Shown: one piece after another, positions 15,478-24,141 of the stretch
Layout: every line of letters starts with the position of its first letter
How positions within the stretch are numbered: the first letter of the stretch is position 1
Assembly: GCA_050247075.1 (NCBI GenBank)
Contig: JBFWUW010000032.1
Location: 7,636 to 71,635, forward strand
DNA: 64,000 nt
From: JBFWUW01 sp050247075
GTDB lineage: Bacteria; Planctomycetota; Planctomycetia; Pirellulales; JBFWUW01
Direction: 5' to 3'
Translations under genes and position numbers: made by a program
Notes under the pieces: generated by a model
The model's database searches: none
What the model was told of the DNA's origin: nothing
Seen by the model: the letters and a program-made list of their open reading frames with translations, nothing else

Positions 15478-16962
15478 CTACGTTCCTCGCGCTGGCCGTT
15501 TGGGGCCGATGAAGCCGCCGGCGGGCCGTCCGACCAGCACGCCGCACATGCCGCCGCGCTGGGCCACGTTGACCACCGCCTTTTGCGAGGCTCGCCCCAA
15601 GATGCCCATGCCGTACTTGGTGGGGGCAAAGCCCATGACCGTGTAGAACGGTTCGATGTGGACCTGCCCGTCCTCACCGATGATCGGAAACTCGTTCACC
15701 GGAATGCTGGCCAACCGCTGCACAACCCATTGATCCGGACCCGTTAGCGCCAACTGAATGGCATCGTCCCATTCGCTCTCTTCGGACAGGTGGCCAATGA
15801 TGACGCCCTCGCCGCCGTAGGCCCGGTTGGGCTTGATCACCAAAATGTCCCGCTCCTTGCGGACAAACTCCAACAGGTCGCACGGTTCGCCTTCGGGCAT
15901 GGAGGTGCGGCGGTCGGCCAGAATCCGCGTCCACAGAATATGCCGCCGAAAAACCTGGCGCTCCTCGGCATTGAAATACTTTCTGGTGAGTTCCGGGTCG
16001 GTCAGCAGTTCCCAGCAACTCTTGTGATCGAAGTCTCCGGCCAGGGTGGAAACCATGCGGTTCTGTTGGAACAGCGTCCGAATCGGAGTGATATCCACCC
16101 CTTGCTCGCGCTCCAGCGACAAGAAATCGCGGACTTCGTAGTCGCGGTAGGCCACATCGACGCGCTGGTCCTCGTACCACACCTCGCCATTGCGCATGTG
16201 CAACTCGGCCGGGTCTGCGTGCAGGACATTCACTCCATGCCGGTCGTGAAAGTAGCGGGCCATGGCGGCCTGTTCCACCGGCCCGGTGTCGGCGTATTTC
16301 GGTTCGATCAGGCAGACGTTTTGCCGGCCGCGGCCTACGTTTTCCAGATGGTCCAAAATCTCTTGGATGAACAGTTCCCGCAGATCCATGCCTGCTTCCA
16401 TCTGCAGGCTGGGGTCGAACTCTTGCAGGGCCGGCAACACAATCTCGGTCAGTACGGCATCGCAGGTAGGCCCCATGTAGATGCCGCCAATGCCACACAG
16501 GTTGGGCTCCACGAAACGCAGCGAATCCTTCCACATGGGGCTGGTGAAATCGGCCATGGCGTCCAGCCGGCCTATGACCGGGTTGGTCTCGCGCTCCAGC
16601 GGACCCCAGCAATCGCGCAACATGGCTTCGGCGTCTTCGTCCAGGGGCAACATCTCCCGCACGCGCGGGTCTTGCAGGTAAAGGTCGGGCAGCCGCTTGA
16701 GGGCATTCAGAATCGTCAGCGAGACGAAGTTCAGGTAGTTCATCTGGTCGGGCATGGCGGCTAAGGGGCGCAGCAGCACGTTGATCACATCGCGCTCGCC
16801 GTGCCGCATGTAGACCAGGTTGCGGCGGTCGGCCTCTTCATGGACCTGGTGGAACAGTTCCACCATGCGTTCGGGCGGCATTCCGTAAAAAACCTTGCGA
16901 ACACGGCTGTCCAGGCTCAAGCCCGACAGGCCCAACTCTTCAGCGGGGGTCAGCAGCACCAT
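15478..16962 (-). CDS. Circularly permuted type 2 ATP-grasp protein
   Basis: The 494-residue protein shows the circularly permuted ATP-grasp arrangement (former DUF404/DUF407 type): RFVEPNLCGIGGIYMGP in the middle and the nucleotide-binding segment VIKPNRAYGGEGVIIG late in the chain, then WVVQRLASIPVNEFP. Such proteins are predicted carboxylate-amine ligases; the real substrate here is unknown. It has no signal peptide and should be cytosolic. The ATG at 16962 (MVLLTPAEELG) is chosen; an upstream start at 17088 adds 42 residues of unlikely composition. Convergent with the OleA-like gene and divergent from the next one, it appears to be a single-gene unit. Confidence 0.75.
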   Translation of the reverse strand: MVLLTPAEELGLSGLSLDSRVRKVFYGMPPERMVELFHQVHEEADRRNLVYMRHGERDVINVLLRPLAAMPDQMNYLNFVSLTILNALKRLPDLYLQDPRVREMLPLDEDAEAMLRDCWGPLERETNPVIGRLDAMADFTSPMWKDSLRFVEPNLCGIGGIYMGPTCDAVLTEIVLPALQEFDPSLQMEAGMDLRELFIQEILDHLENVGRGRQNVCLIEPKYADTGPVEQAAMARYFHDRHGVNVLHADPAELHMRNGEVWYEDQRVDVAYRDYEVRDFLSLEREQGVDITPIRTLFQQNRMVSTLAGDFDHKSCWELLTDPELTRKYFNAEERQVFRRHILWTRILADRRTSMPEGEPCDLLEFVRKERDILVIKPNRAYGGEGVIIGHLSEESEWDDAIQLALTGPDQWVVQRLASIPVNEFPIIGEDGQVHIEPFYTVMGFAPTKYGMGILGRASQKAVVNVAQRGGMCGVLVGRPAGGFIGPKRPARGT

Positions 16963-17230
16963 GAGAAAACCTGACAGGTTTGAGAAGGGACATACGGCCA
17001 ACAAAGGATGTGCCATCCTGCCCGTTTGGGATTCTATCAGGCAGTGCGGCCAAGGGGACAGAAAGCTATCCACCGTGCAAGGGGGCACGAACTCGGCCGC
17101 TTGCCGGCACGAGTCCTACGACCGGCAAACTTGCCTGTTTCGCCCGGCGGCCGTTTTCATCGAGCGGTACAACCGGTTGTGCCGACGATGATAGCAGGCG
17201 CGTCATCCAGGCCAGGGAGGGTTGTTGTTG

Positions 17231-18025
17231 ATGAAAGCTTTGCCGCTAGGAACTTTGGTCATTTCCGTCGATGTTGAACGTGGCTGCGATCGGCAAGATC
17301 GCCAGGAGTCCTCGCTGGCCAACCGCGTGTTGGCCACGCTGGCCAGGGCCGAACTCCCTTCGACCATTGGCCTGACGCAGCCCGGCTGCAACCGCCATAC
17401 CGATGGTTTGCTGGCGGAATTTCCCACGGCCGAATTGGCGCTGCTGGCTGAAGAGTCTTGGGCGGGCCAAGCCGCGCGTCGGCGGCAGTTTGCCGCGGGA
17501 CTAAGCCGCAACGTGCTGCGGGCCGCCGCGGCAGGGTACGCTATTCGGACCTTGGTCTTTCCGGGCGACGTCCAACAGGCCCACTCCGACCTGCTCATCA
17601 AACATGGAATCTCCGTACTGCGTGGCGAACCGCGCGTAGCGGTCCAACCACGGTTGAAGTCCATTCTGCGCAGATTCTCCGGCGAGGCATCTTCGTTGTT
17701 GGTGGAGCCGCGCAACATCCGCTATGGGCTGTGGGAGGTTCCTTGCGCGGCTTCACTGCCGGGCACGCCGGGATCGGTCTTGCGAGCTTGGATCGATCGC
17801 GCGGCCGAAACCCGCGGCATCTTGCATCTGCGGATCGACGTGCCGGGCCTGCTGCGCGACACCCGCGGCGGCCTGGTCGAACTGGGGCGGGTGGTCGAGC
17901 AAGCGGCATCGCGGCGCGATCAACATCGCTTGCGAATCGCCACGCTCTGTGAGTTGGCCGATCGTGCCCAGCCCCGGCGCATAGCCGCGCCCGCGCAATC
18001 TATTCTACGCGTACGGGCCGCCTAG
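17231..18025 (+). CDS. NodB/polysaccharide-deacetylase-like protein, degenerate
   Basis: The 264-residue product resembles the TIM-barrel polysaccharide deacetylase family at several strands: LVISVDVERG at the start (where active enzymes have a metal-binding Asp pair), a TLVFPGDVQQAHSDLLIKHG block like the FPRN-LL-GI block of PuuE-type members, and a C-terminal LHLRIDVP strand. The His-x3-His metal motif expected around residues 75-90 (AEESWAGQAARR here) is absent. Deacetylase activity is therefore unlikely, and the family call itself is moderate. GGGAGGG at 17215-17221 precedes the ATG by 9 nt. Confidence 0.5.
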   Translation: MKALPLGTLVISVDVERGCDRQDRQESSLANRVLATLARAELPSTIGLTQPGCNRHTDGLLAEFPTAELALLAEESWAGQAARRRQFAAGLSRNVLRAAAAGYAIRTLVFPGDVQQAHSDLLIKHGISVLRGEPRVAVQPRLKSILRRFSGEASSLLVEPRNIRYGLWEVPCAASLPGTPGSVLRAWIDRAAETRGILHLRIDVPGLLRDTRGGLVELGRVVEQAASRRDQHRLRIATLCELADRAQPRRIAAPAQSILRVRAA

Positions 18026-18094
18026 ACGTTTGTCGCGGCTTGATCCTTGGGCACCACGATAGGCTCTAGGGTGCCGCTTACATTCTTGGGGTGC

Positions 18095-18413
18095 CACTCT
18101 ACGCCGTTAACCCTTTTTAAGTTGCCCTTTCCAAGCGAATAGCCCCGGTAGGGGTGGCAGTCAATAGCCTCGGGCGTGAGCCCGAGGTGCGTGGGCCCGA
18201 AAGTACGTCGTCAGCCCCGGCGGGGGCGACAGTGGGCATCGCGGCGATACTGCCGCCCCTGCCGGGGCTGCGACATAGCGAAAATCATGCCTTCTTGGGC
18301 TGACGCCCAAGGCTATTAACTATCGCCCCTGCCGGGGCTGTTTGTCGCGGCTGCGCCGCTCTAACCTGCTCTAGAAATTCGGTAAGAATAGCAAGGGTTA
18401 ACGGCGTAGGGTG
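18095..18413. repeat. 319-bp block bounded by 21-bp inverted repeats
   Basis: Left end cactctacgccgttaaccct t (18095-18115) is inverted at 18393-18413 with one mismatch. Inside are several short palindromes built from agccccggcgggggc and its inverse, plus a gcgtgagcccgaggtgcgtgggcccg stretch with GGGC pairs. It has no open frame for a transposase, so it is best described as a MITE-like or composite repeat. Confidence 0.6.
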
Positions 18414-18483
18414 CCACTGGCGGCTTGCCCGCCAGTGGGCCAGTGCGATGTAGCGTCACTGGCGGACGAGCCGCCAGTGGCAC
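18411..18483. repeat. GCCACTGGCGG palindrome pair
   Basis: The first unit, 18411-18444 (gtgccactggcggcttgccc onward), is an exact 34-bp inverse of 47826-47859. The second, 18455-18483, is the palindrome cactggcggacgagccgcca gtggca. Both would form stable hairpins. Confidence 0.75.
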
Positions 18484-18516
18484 CGCGCTGCTAGTGGCAC
18501 GCGCGCCCCGCGGAGG

Positions 18517-18699
18517 TTACGTCTGCTCGCGATAGGTAGCCCAGCCCAGGTAGGCCAGCGCCAGCGAGCAAATGATAAAGCCGATATCCATCGGCATGCT
18601 GGCGCGCTTGAAGGGAATTGCCAGCGCCAAGTCGAGTGTAAATACCAACAGAAGGATTGCGGCGACCGCCATCCCTATGATGGTTAAGACCTTTGGCAT
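18517..18699 (-). CDS. Small membrane protein, 60 residues, unknown function
   Basis: The product has a short N-terminus MPKV, a first hydrophobic helix (LTIIGMAVAAILLLVFTLDL), a basic loop IPFKRASM and a second helix (IGFIICSLALAYLGWATY), ending REQT. It should be a two-helix inner-membrane hairpin. AGAGGAAG lies about 6 nt before the ATG, which favours this start over one 57 nt upstream. I do not recognise the family. It stands alone, divergent from the aminotransferase. Confidence 0.7.
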   Translation of the reverse strand: MPKVLTIIGMAVAAILLLVFTLDLALAIPFKRASMPMDIGFIICSLALAYLGWATYREQT

Positions 18700-18922
18700 G
18701 CAACGCTTCCTCTCCGTCCGGCGGCGCTCTCTGGGAAGCTCCCTAGTATAATTCAAGGAATCGGCGTGTCACCCCACTTTAACAAGTTGCTTTCTAGTTC
18801 CTAAAAGCGCCAAATGCAGCGGCGACGGCCCGCATTCCACGTAAATATACTGGCCAATCGTATACATTCCCTTGGATTCCAGGGGCCAATCGGCCAAGGC
18901 AAATCCAACCCGCGTTGCCTCC

Positions 18923-20095
18923 ATGACCAGCGATGGTGCCACATTTCGATCCCGCATGCCAGTAGTCGAGCACTGGGCATTCCTCGACCATGCCGCCGTG
19001 GCGCCTATTCCACGGCCAACCCACGAGGCGGTTTCCGCCTGGTTGGAAGACGCCATGTTGCAGCCGGGCGTGGCCTGGGGCAAGTGGGCCGAACGTCTGG
19101 AAGGAGTCCGCCGCTCCGCCGCTCGCCTATTGCATGCCCGACCCGACGAAGTCGCTTTGATCCGCAATACCACCGAAGGGATCAATCTGGTTGCCGAAGG
19201 TTGGCCCTGGCAGCCAGGCGACAATGTGGTCACACCAGCGGGTGAGTTTCCCTCGAATTTGTACCCCTGGATGAATCTGGCCTCGCGCGGTGTGGAGCTG
19301 CGGGTGGTGCCGAACGCCGGCATGCGCGTCGATCTCGATCGGCTGGAGGCGGCCTGCGACTCGCGGACGCGGGTGGTGGCCGCCAGTTGGGTGGGCTACG
19401 CCAGCGGCTGGCGAACCGATGTCGCCCGGTTGGCGGAAGTGGCGCACCGTCACGGCGGCCTGTTGTTTCTGGATGCCATTCAAGGTTTGGGAGCTTTTCC
19501 GCTCGACGTGACGGCTGCTGGCGTCGATTTTATGGCCGCCGACGGGCACAAATGGCTATTGGGACCAGAAGGCGCCGGACTGTTTTATGCGCGGCGAGAA
19601 CACCTGGACCGGTTGCGGCCGATCGGCCTGGGATGGAACAGCGTGGCCCACGCCGGCCAGTTCGACAACGTGTCGCTCGCACTCAAGCCGAGTGCCGCCC
19701 GATTTGAAGGTGGAACGTATCCCATGCCCGGCCTGATCGGTCTGGGAGCGAGCCTAGATCTGTTGCTCGACCAGGGAATCGCCAATATCGCCGCGCGGAT
19801 CTTGGAACTGGGAGACGAGGCTTGCCGCCGCCTGCAAGCCATCGGCGCGGAAATCGCCAGCCACCGCGACGTGGACGCGGACGGCCACAATGGCCGCAGC
19901 GGAATAATCTCATTTGAGCTGCCGGGCTGCTCGCCGCCACTGGTCCGCCGCGAATGCCAGCGGCGCGGCGTGGTCCTCAATTGCCGTGGCGGCCGCCTGC
20001 GAATTAGCCCCCATGCTTACAACAACCAAGAAGATATCGAGCGGCTCATCGCCGCGCTCGAGGAAATCTCGCGAACTACCTCGGCTAAAACGTGA
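18923..20095 (+). CDS. Class V aminotransferase family PLP enzyme
   Basis: The 390-residue protein has the fold-type I PLP pattern of NifS/isopenicillin-N-epimerase-like enzymes. NTTEGINLVAEGWPWQPGDN binds the cofactor phosphate region, LFLDAIQGLGAFPLDV carries the Asp and Gln that contact the ring, and the Schiff-base Lys is in ADGHKWLLGPEGAG. There is no flexible catalytic Cys of a true cysteine desulfurase, so the reaction (transamination, lyase or racemisation) is open. The ATG at 18923 is chosen; 18956 is possible. The gene overlaps the convergent PabA-like gene by 11 nt. Confidence 0.85.
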   Translation: MTSDGATFRSRMPVVEHWAFLDHAAVAPIPRPTHEAVSAWLEDAMLQPGVAWGKWAERLEGVRRSAARLLHARPDEVALIRNTTEGINLVAEGWPWQPGDNVVTPAGEFPSNLYPWMNLASRGVELRVVPNAGMRVDLDRLEAACDSRTRVVAASWVGYASGWRTDVARLAEVAHRHGGLLFLDAIQGLGAFPLDVTAAGVDFMAADGHKWLLGPEGAGLFYARREHLDRLRPIGLGWNSVAHAGQFDNVSLALKPSAARFEGGTYPMPGLIGLGASLDLLLDQGIANIAARILELGDEACRRLQAIGAEIASHRDVDADGHNGRSGIISFELPGCSPPLVRRECQRRGVVLNCRGGRLRISPHAYNNQEDIERLIAALEEISRTTSAKT

Positions 20096-20783
20096 CCGGC
20101 AGATCGGGCCAGGGCCAGGCATCCGCGGCGGGCGATACGTCGGGCTGCTCGACTTCGGGTATGGCCCGGGCGACATCCACCCCCGCCTTGCGCAGAAAAT
20201 GGGCCAACATTCTAAAACCGCCCGCCGTCAATATCGACTCCGGGTGAAACTGAACTCCCACCACCGGAAATTGGCGATGTTGGAGCGCCATGATAATGCC
20301 CGACTCGGTACGGGCCGTGGCTTGCAACACGTCTGGCAGCGAGGCCGGTTCGACCATCAGCGAGTGATAGCGGCCCACCGTGAGCGGGTTCGGCAAATCG
20401 GCGAACAGCCCCTGCCCGTCGTGATGCACCAACGACGATCTTCCGTGAACCGGCTCGGGCGCACGGACGATTTTTCCGCCCAGGGCTTGGGCAATCGTTT
20501 GATGGCCCAGACAGACTCCCAGCATGGGAAGTTCAGCGTGCAGCTCGCGGACCACCTCAAGCGAAACGCCCGCTTGTTCTGGCGAGCAGGGGCCGGGCGA
20601 AAGCACAACGGCCACGGGCCGCAACTGGCGAATGCCCGCCACGCTGATGGCGTCGTTACGGACTACGACCGTCTCTTGCCCCAGCCGTTCAAAATAGCGG
20701 GCCAGATTAAAGACAAAGCTATCGTAGTTGTCGATCAGCAGCAGCGGCACGTCTGGCACGGGCGAAAAGGACCGACAGATCAC
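20085..20783 (-). CDS. pabA: Aminodeoxychorismate/anthranilate synthase glutaminase subunit
   Basis: The 232-residue class I glutamine amidotransferase releases ammonia for folate or tryptophan synthesis. All motifs are present: LLIDNYDSFVFNLARY, VLSPGPCSP, nucleophile Cys in LGVCLGHQ, and His/Glu in GVQFHPESI. The synthase partner (PabB or TrpE) is not in the window, so PabA and TrpG cannot be separated here. The start is a GTG at 20783; GTG at 20750 immediately before the conserved LLLIDNYDSF is an alternative, and neither has a clear ribosome site. An unusual C-terminal tail of about 30 residues is Pro/Asp-rich. Confidence 0.9.
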   Translation of the reverse strand: MICRSFSPVPDVPLLLIDNYDSFVFNLARYFERLGQETVVVRNDAISVAGIRQLRPVAVVLSPGPCSPEQAGVSLEVVRELHAELPMLGVCLGHQTIAQALGGKIVRAPEPVHGRSSLVHHDGQGLFADLPNPLTVGRYHSLMVEPASLPDVLQATARTESGIIMALQHRQFPVVGVQFHPESILTAGGFRMLAHFLRKAGVDVARAIPEVEQPDVSPAADAWPWPDLPVTF

Positions 20784-20785
20784 TC

Positions 20786-20873
20786 AATCGTCTTTAGCCG
20801 CCGGCCATCGTCTTTAGACGTTAACCTACTACTTTAGACGCCGGCCATCGTCTTTAGACGCCAGCCATCGTCC
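20786..20873. repeat. Four-unit array of CGTCTTTAGACG palindromes
   Basis: Units of about 20 bp, catcgtctttagacgccggc, recur with minor changes at roughly 20788, 20809, 20830 and 20849. Each core is a near palindrome. The array lies between the pabA start and the 3' end of the small gene at 20854, and it overlaps that gene's stop codon. Confidence 0.65.
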
Positions 20874-21033
20874 GCAGATCGACTAGTTCTTGCGCCAGGC
20901 GATGTCGCAAGGGGCTTTCGGCTCGCAACTCATCCAATAGGGCTTCTGCCCGTTCAAACGCCTCGTTGGTCAAGGTGGCGTCTTTTTTGAAGATTTGCCG
21001 CCAAGTACGCGAAACCTCTTGTTCAGTGAGCAA
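20854..21033 (-). CDS. Small protein, 59 residues, TTG start, unknown function
   Basis: An open frame with clear protein-like composition reads LTEQEVSRTWRQIFKKDATL and then a helical AFERAEALLDELRAES segment, ending LVDLRTMAGV. It looks like an all-helical soluble protein. There is no ATG in the frame; a TTG at 21033 follows GAGGG with a 6-nt spacer, which supports it as the start. A stop lies 48 nt further upstream. The family is not one I can name, and a truncated remnant of a longer gene is the alternative. Confidence 0.45.
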   Translation of the reverse strand: MLTEQEVSRTWRQIFKKDATLTNEAFERAEALLDELRAESPLRHRLAQELVDLRTMAGV

Positions 21034-21260
21034 AGCACGACCCTCGCGGAGGAACAGACCAACCGGTTGCCCGCGGCAGCACTACCGCCAAGCAACCTTG
21101 AAACGACCATTCTTTTGTAATCGGTTTCCGCACGCCGGGCAAGACAGCTATTTTGCGGGCCAAGAATTCGTGGGTACAAACACGAACCTGGCGGCGTCAA
21201 TGGTCCATCTACTAATTTTCAATATTTTAGTATGAAGTTAGTAGTTGCGAACGCCTTCGG

Positions 21261-23108
21261 CTACTCGCATTTGGCGTCGGCGAACCTGTCGAGCTTCAAT
21301 TGCCGCAACAATTCTTGTGGGGGTGTGCCATTGGCGGTCCAGCCGCGCAATTGGTAGTAGCTTTGCTTGAGGGCGTCTAGCCGCTCGGGGGTCAAGCGCG
21401 ATTGGCTGTCGCCGGTTAGCGGTTCGCTCAAAAAGCGCTCCGGCAAAGTGTCGTCGGCCGCGGTCCAACCGGCACGCAAATTGAACAGCTTCTTGGCGTT
21501 GACGATTCGCCGCGACGTTTGGCGCAGTTCGTCGGCGGTTACGTCCCAGCCGGTGACTTTGGCCAGCATGTCGGCCCCGGCGGCGAACAAGTCGTCGAAC
21601 ACACCGCGGAGAAACTTGCATAAGATCAGCGAATCCAACAGTGCCGCGCGGTCCTCGGTCTCGATCGCCATTCGAACCGCGTTCAATCCAGGATCGCGGC
21701 GATCGACCTCGGTGGAAAAGTCAGCCTCGTAGGCCCCCGACCGGTTGTGGTCGGCGCCGCGCGTGCCGACGGCGAAGCCCAGCCCCATCGTCTGCAAGCC
21801 GCGCGGCTCGTAGCCCGGCAGTTCCAAGCCTTTCACATGCGCGGCAAAACTGGCCGCGCCGCCGCCAATCTCCGCCGCCGCGCGGCGGCTCCCCTCGGCC
21901 AGCAATTGGCCCAGTCCTTGCCGCCGCCCGATCTCGTCGATGGCCCGCAACAGCGCCCCGTTGTCGCCAAACCGCAGCCAAGGGGCAGCGAGCAAGCCCC
22001 GTTCGACACACTCCATGGCAAAGGCGATCGTGCCGCCCGTGCTGATGGTGTCCAGGCCCAACTGGTCGCATCGGCGCGAGGCCCGCAGCACCGTTTGAGA
22101 ATCCTCGATACCGCACAACGGCCCCAGCGCAAACAAATTCTCGTATTCCACTCGCACGCCGGCGGAGGCTGGCTGGCCGGCGGCCTTTTCGCTCAGGCCG
22201 TAGATATGTTCGCAGCCGATGGTGCAAGCGGCACAGCTCTTTTGTGTTTTCTCGCGGGCAGCGGCCAACTGCTCTGGCGCTATCTGGGCCGCGCCCGCGA
22301 AGCTGCCCTGCTGGAAGTTGCGGGTCGGAAGCGTTCCCAGGCGGTTGAACAGCAGCAGATTGGCGGCGGTCCCCAGTTCACGATACTTGGCGGTGGCCGG
22401 CCCAAACGACCGCCGCGAAACATCCTTGGCCAATGCCGCCAGTCCGGCCGGATCGGCCCAAGCCGCGCGATGCGTGCCGCGCACGGCGACGGCTTTGAGT
22501 TGTTTCGAACCAAGCACCGCGCCGCTGCCGCCACGGCCGGCATGGCGGCCATCGTGCGAGATCGTGGAGTACCGCACCAGGTGCTCGCCCGCCGGCCCAA
22601 TGGCGGCGATGGCAAAGTCTGGCCCCAACCGTTGTCGCAGCCGGCGTTCTGCCTCGTCGCAATCCAAGCCCCACAAATCGCTAGCCGGTTCCAGCCGCGT
22701 CTGGCCGTCCTCCACAATCAATACCGACGGCACGGCCGCGCGGCCGGCCAGCACGATGGCGTCGTGCCCGGTCTTCTTGCCGGCAATGGCAAACTGGCTG
22801 CTGGAGAGTGAGTCGTTGATGCAATTCGTGAGCGGGCTCTTGGAGACCACCGCGAACTTGGCCGAGGTAGTCAGCGGGCTGCCGACCAGCGGACTGAACA
22901 CAAACGCCAGCGGTGCAGCGGGCGACAAGGGATCGAGTTCGGCCGCCCCCTCGGCCAGCATCAGGTAGACCCCAAGCCCACTGCCGCCCAAGAACCGGCG
23001 CAGCAAGTCTGGCGGCAGTTCAACAGTCCGCGCCGCGCCGTCCGTGAGATCGACCCGCAGATAGCGACCGTGATAACCGGGTGTCGATACGTGGACGGAA
23101 TGGGGCAT
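21261..23108 (-). CDS. aor: Aldehyde:ferredoxin oxidoreductase family enzyme
   Basis: The 615-residue protein matches tungsten/molybdenum bis-pterin AOR enzymes, which oxidise aldehydes to acids with ferredoxin as acceptor. N-terminal GRYLRVDLTDG and LGGSGLGVYL, the pterin-binding GRGGSGAVLGSKQLKAVAV, and the [4Fe-4S] ligands CAACTIGC plus the distant Cys in DSLILCKFLRG are all present. Length is close to the usual 605. The ATG at 23108 is preferred to a TTG three codons earlier. No pterin-cofactor or ferredoxin genes are adjacent, so metal and substrate remain unknown. Confidence 0.93.
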   Translation of the reverse strand: MPHSVHVSTPGYHGRYLRVDLTDGAARTVELPPDLLRRFLGGSGLGVYLMLAEGAAELDPLSPAAPLAFVFSPLVGSPLTTSAKFAVVSKSPLTNCINDSLSSSQFAIAGKKTGHDAIVLAGRAAVPSVLIVEDGQTRLEPASDLWGLDCDEAERRLRQRLGPDFAIAAIGPAGEHLVRYSTISHDGRHAGRGGSGAVLGSKQLKAVAVRGTHRAAWADPAGLAALAKDVSRRSFGPATAKYRELGTAANLLLFNRLGTLPTRNFQQGSFAGAAQIAPEQLAAAREKTQKSCAACTIGCEHIYGLSEKAAGQPASAGVRVEYENLFALGPLCGIEDSQTVLRASRRCDQLGLDTISTGGTIAFAMECVERGLLAAPWLRFGDNGALLRAIDEIGRRQGLGQLLAEGSRRAAAEIGGGAASFAAHVKGLELPGYEPRGLQTMGLGFAVGTRGADHNRSGAYEADFSTEVDRRDPGLNAVRMAIETEDRAALLDSLILCKFLRGVFDDLFAAGADMLAKVTGWDVTADELRQTSRRIVNAKKLFNLRAGWTAADDTLPERFLSEPLTGDSQSRLTPERLDALKQSYYQLRGWTANGTPPQELLRQLKLDRFADAKCE

Positions 23109-23416
23109 GCAAACCAAGAGCGGAGGTTGGGGGCGGGTATTTGGCCCAATTGCATTCTAACCGTAGCCACAAGGCTCCTGCTATGTCGGCTTGAATCGGC
23201 TGCGATTGCTCCATTCCCAACATCCGTACCTCGAGCTGATCGCCACTCTCGAATCAAGCCGCGCCGCCAGATTCCGCCCGGCAGGCGGAACCTACTGGCC
23301 GTACCCTTGCCTCGGCATGGGGGGGTGATATAGTGCTGGCCGTCGCGGGCGCGATGCCTTACGGACCGGCTTTACGCGGAGATTCTTGGCCTTTTTCGGC
23401 AACTAGGGGAAATGAC
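23109..23416. other. Divergent region between AOR and aquaporin genes
   Basis: The 308-bp gap must drive both genes. It contains a half copy of the GTAGCC repeat at 23159-23200 (ccgtagccacaaggctcctg). AGGGGAA lies just before the aquaporin start. No gene is supported. Confidence 0.5.
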
Positions 23417-24127
23417 ATGCGAGATTCTGGCAAATGTTTCGTGGCCGAGTTCCTTGGCACGTTTACGTTGGTGTTTATCGGTGCCGGTGCCGGAACGATG
23501 GCGGACCAACACAAATTCGGCATATTAGGGGTAGCGTTGGCGCACGGGCTGGCGCTGCTGGTCATTGCCTATGCCTGGGGCAGCATCTCGGGCGCGCATG
23601 TCAACCCGGCGATTACAGCTTCGTTGGCTCTCACCGGCAAGATCCCTTGGGGCAAAGCGGCGGCCTATTGGGTGGCGCAGTTCGCGGCGGCGGGCGTGGC
23701 TGCCTATACGCTCAAGTTCTTGCTGGCGGAATATTTTCATAACGCGGGCATTGAGTCTAGCTACGGCAGTACGATCGGCGTCTTTACGCAGGGACTTGAC
23801 GAAAACGCGATCCGCGTGGTGGTGCTGGAAGGCATCCTGACGTTCTTCCTGGCCATCGCCGTATTTGCTTCAGGCGTGGAAGGCAAGAATGGCAACGCCG
23901 CCGGCCTGGCTATCGGCTTGGTGCTGACGATGGATATTCTAGTCGGCGGCAGCCTGACTGGTGCCAGCATGAACCCGGCCCGCACGTTTGGACCGGCTCT
24001 GGTGGTGGGCGATTTTAGCTATCTGTGGATGTACATCGTCGGCCCAACCATTGGCGCATGCCTGGCGGGCCTGGTTTACAACGGCCTGTTTCTAGTTTCC
24101 CCCCAGACGGAAAAGAAAAAGAAGTAG
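23417..24127 (+). CDS. aqpZ: Aquaporin (MIP family)
   Basis: The 236-residue protein has six helices and the two half-helix motifs of the family, HVNPAI and MNPARTFGPAL, which form the water pore. The Arg after the second NPA provides the selectivity filter. Short loops and no extra residue in loop E favour a water-selective AqpZ-like protein over GlpF, though this is not certain. The C-terminus is a polylysine tail. The ATG at 23417 follows AGGGGAA with a 7-nt spacer; an upstream in-frame start adds 28 residues that do not fit the family. Confidence 0.92.
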   Translation: MRDSGKCFVAEFLGTFTLVFIGAGAGTMADQHKFGILGVALAHGLALLVIAYAWGSISGAHVNPAITASLALTGKIPWGKAAAYWVAQFAAAGVAAYTLKFLLAEYFHNAGIESSYGSTIGVFTQGLDENAIRVVVLEGILTFFLAIAVFASGVEGKNGNAAGLAIGLVLTMDILVGGSLTGASMNPARTFGPALVVGDFSYLWMYIVGPTIGACLAGLVYNGLFLVSPQTEKKKK

Positions 24128-24141
24128 AGAACGGCCGGCTA

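Larger units (their letters stand above)
18026..18516. other. Intergenic region dominated by inverted repeats
   Basis: No gene is supported. The gap contains an inverted-repeat-bounded block (18095-18413), internal GCCCCTGCCGGGGCTG hairpins, and two GCCACTGGCGG palindromes (18411-18483). Confidence 0.55.

Noticed and set aside
20786..20873. CRISPR-like array
   Set aside because: Only four units of about 20 bp with no unique spacers of 25-40 bp and no cas gene; it is a palindrome array.
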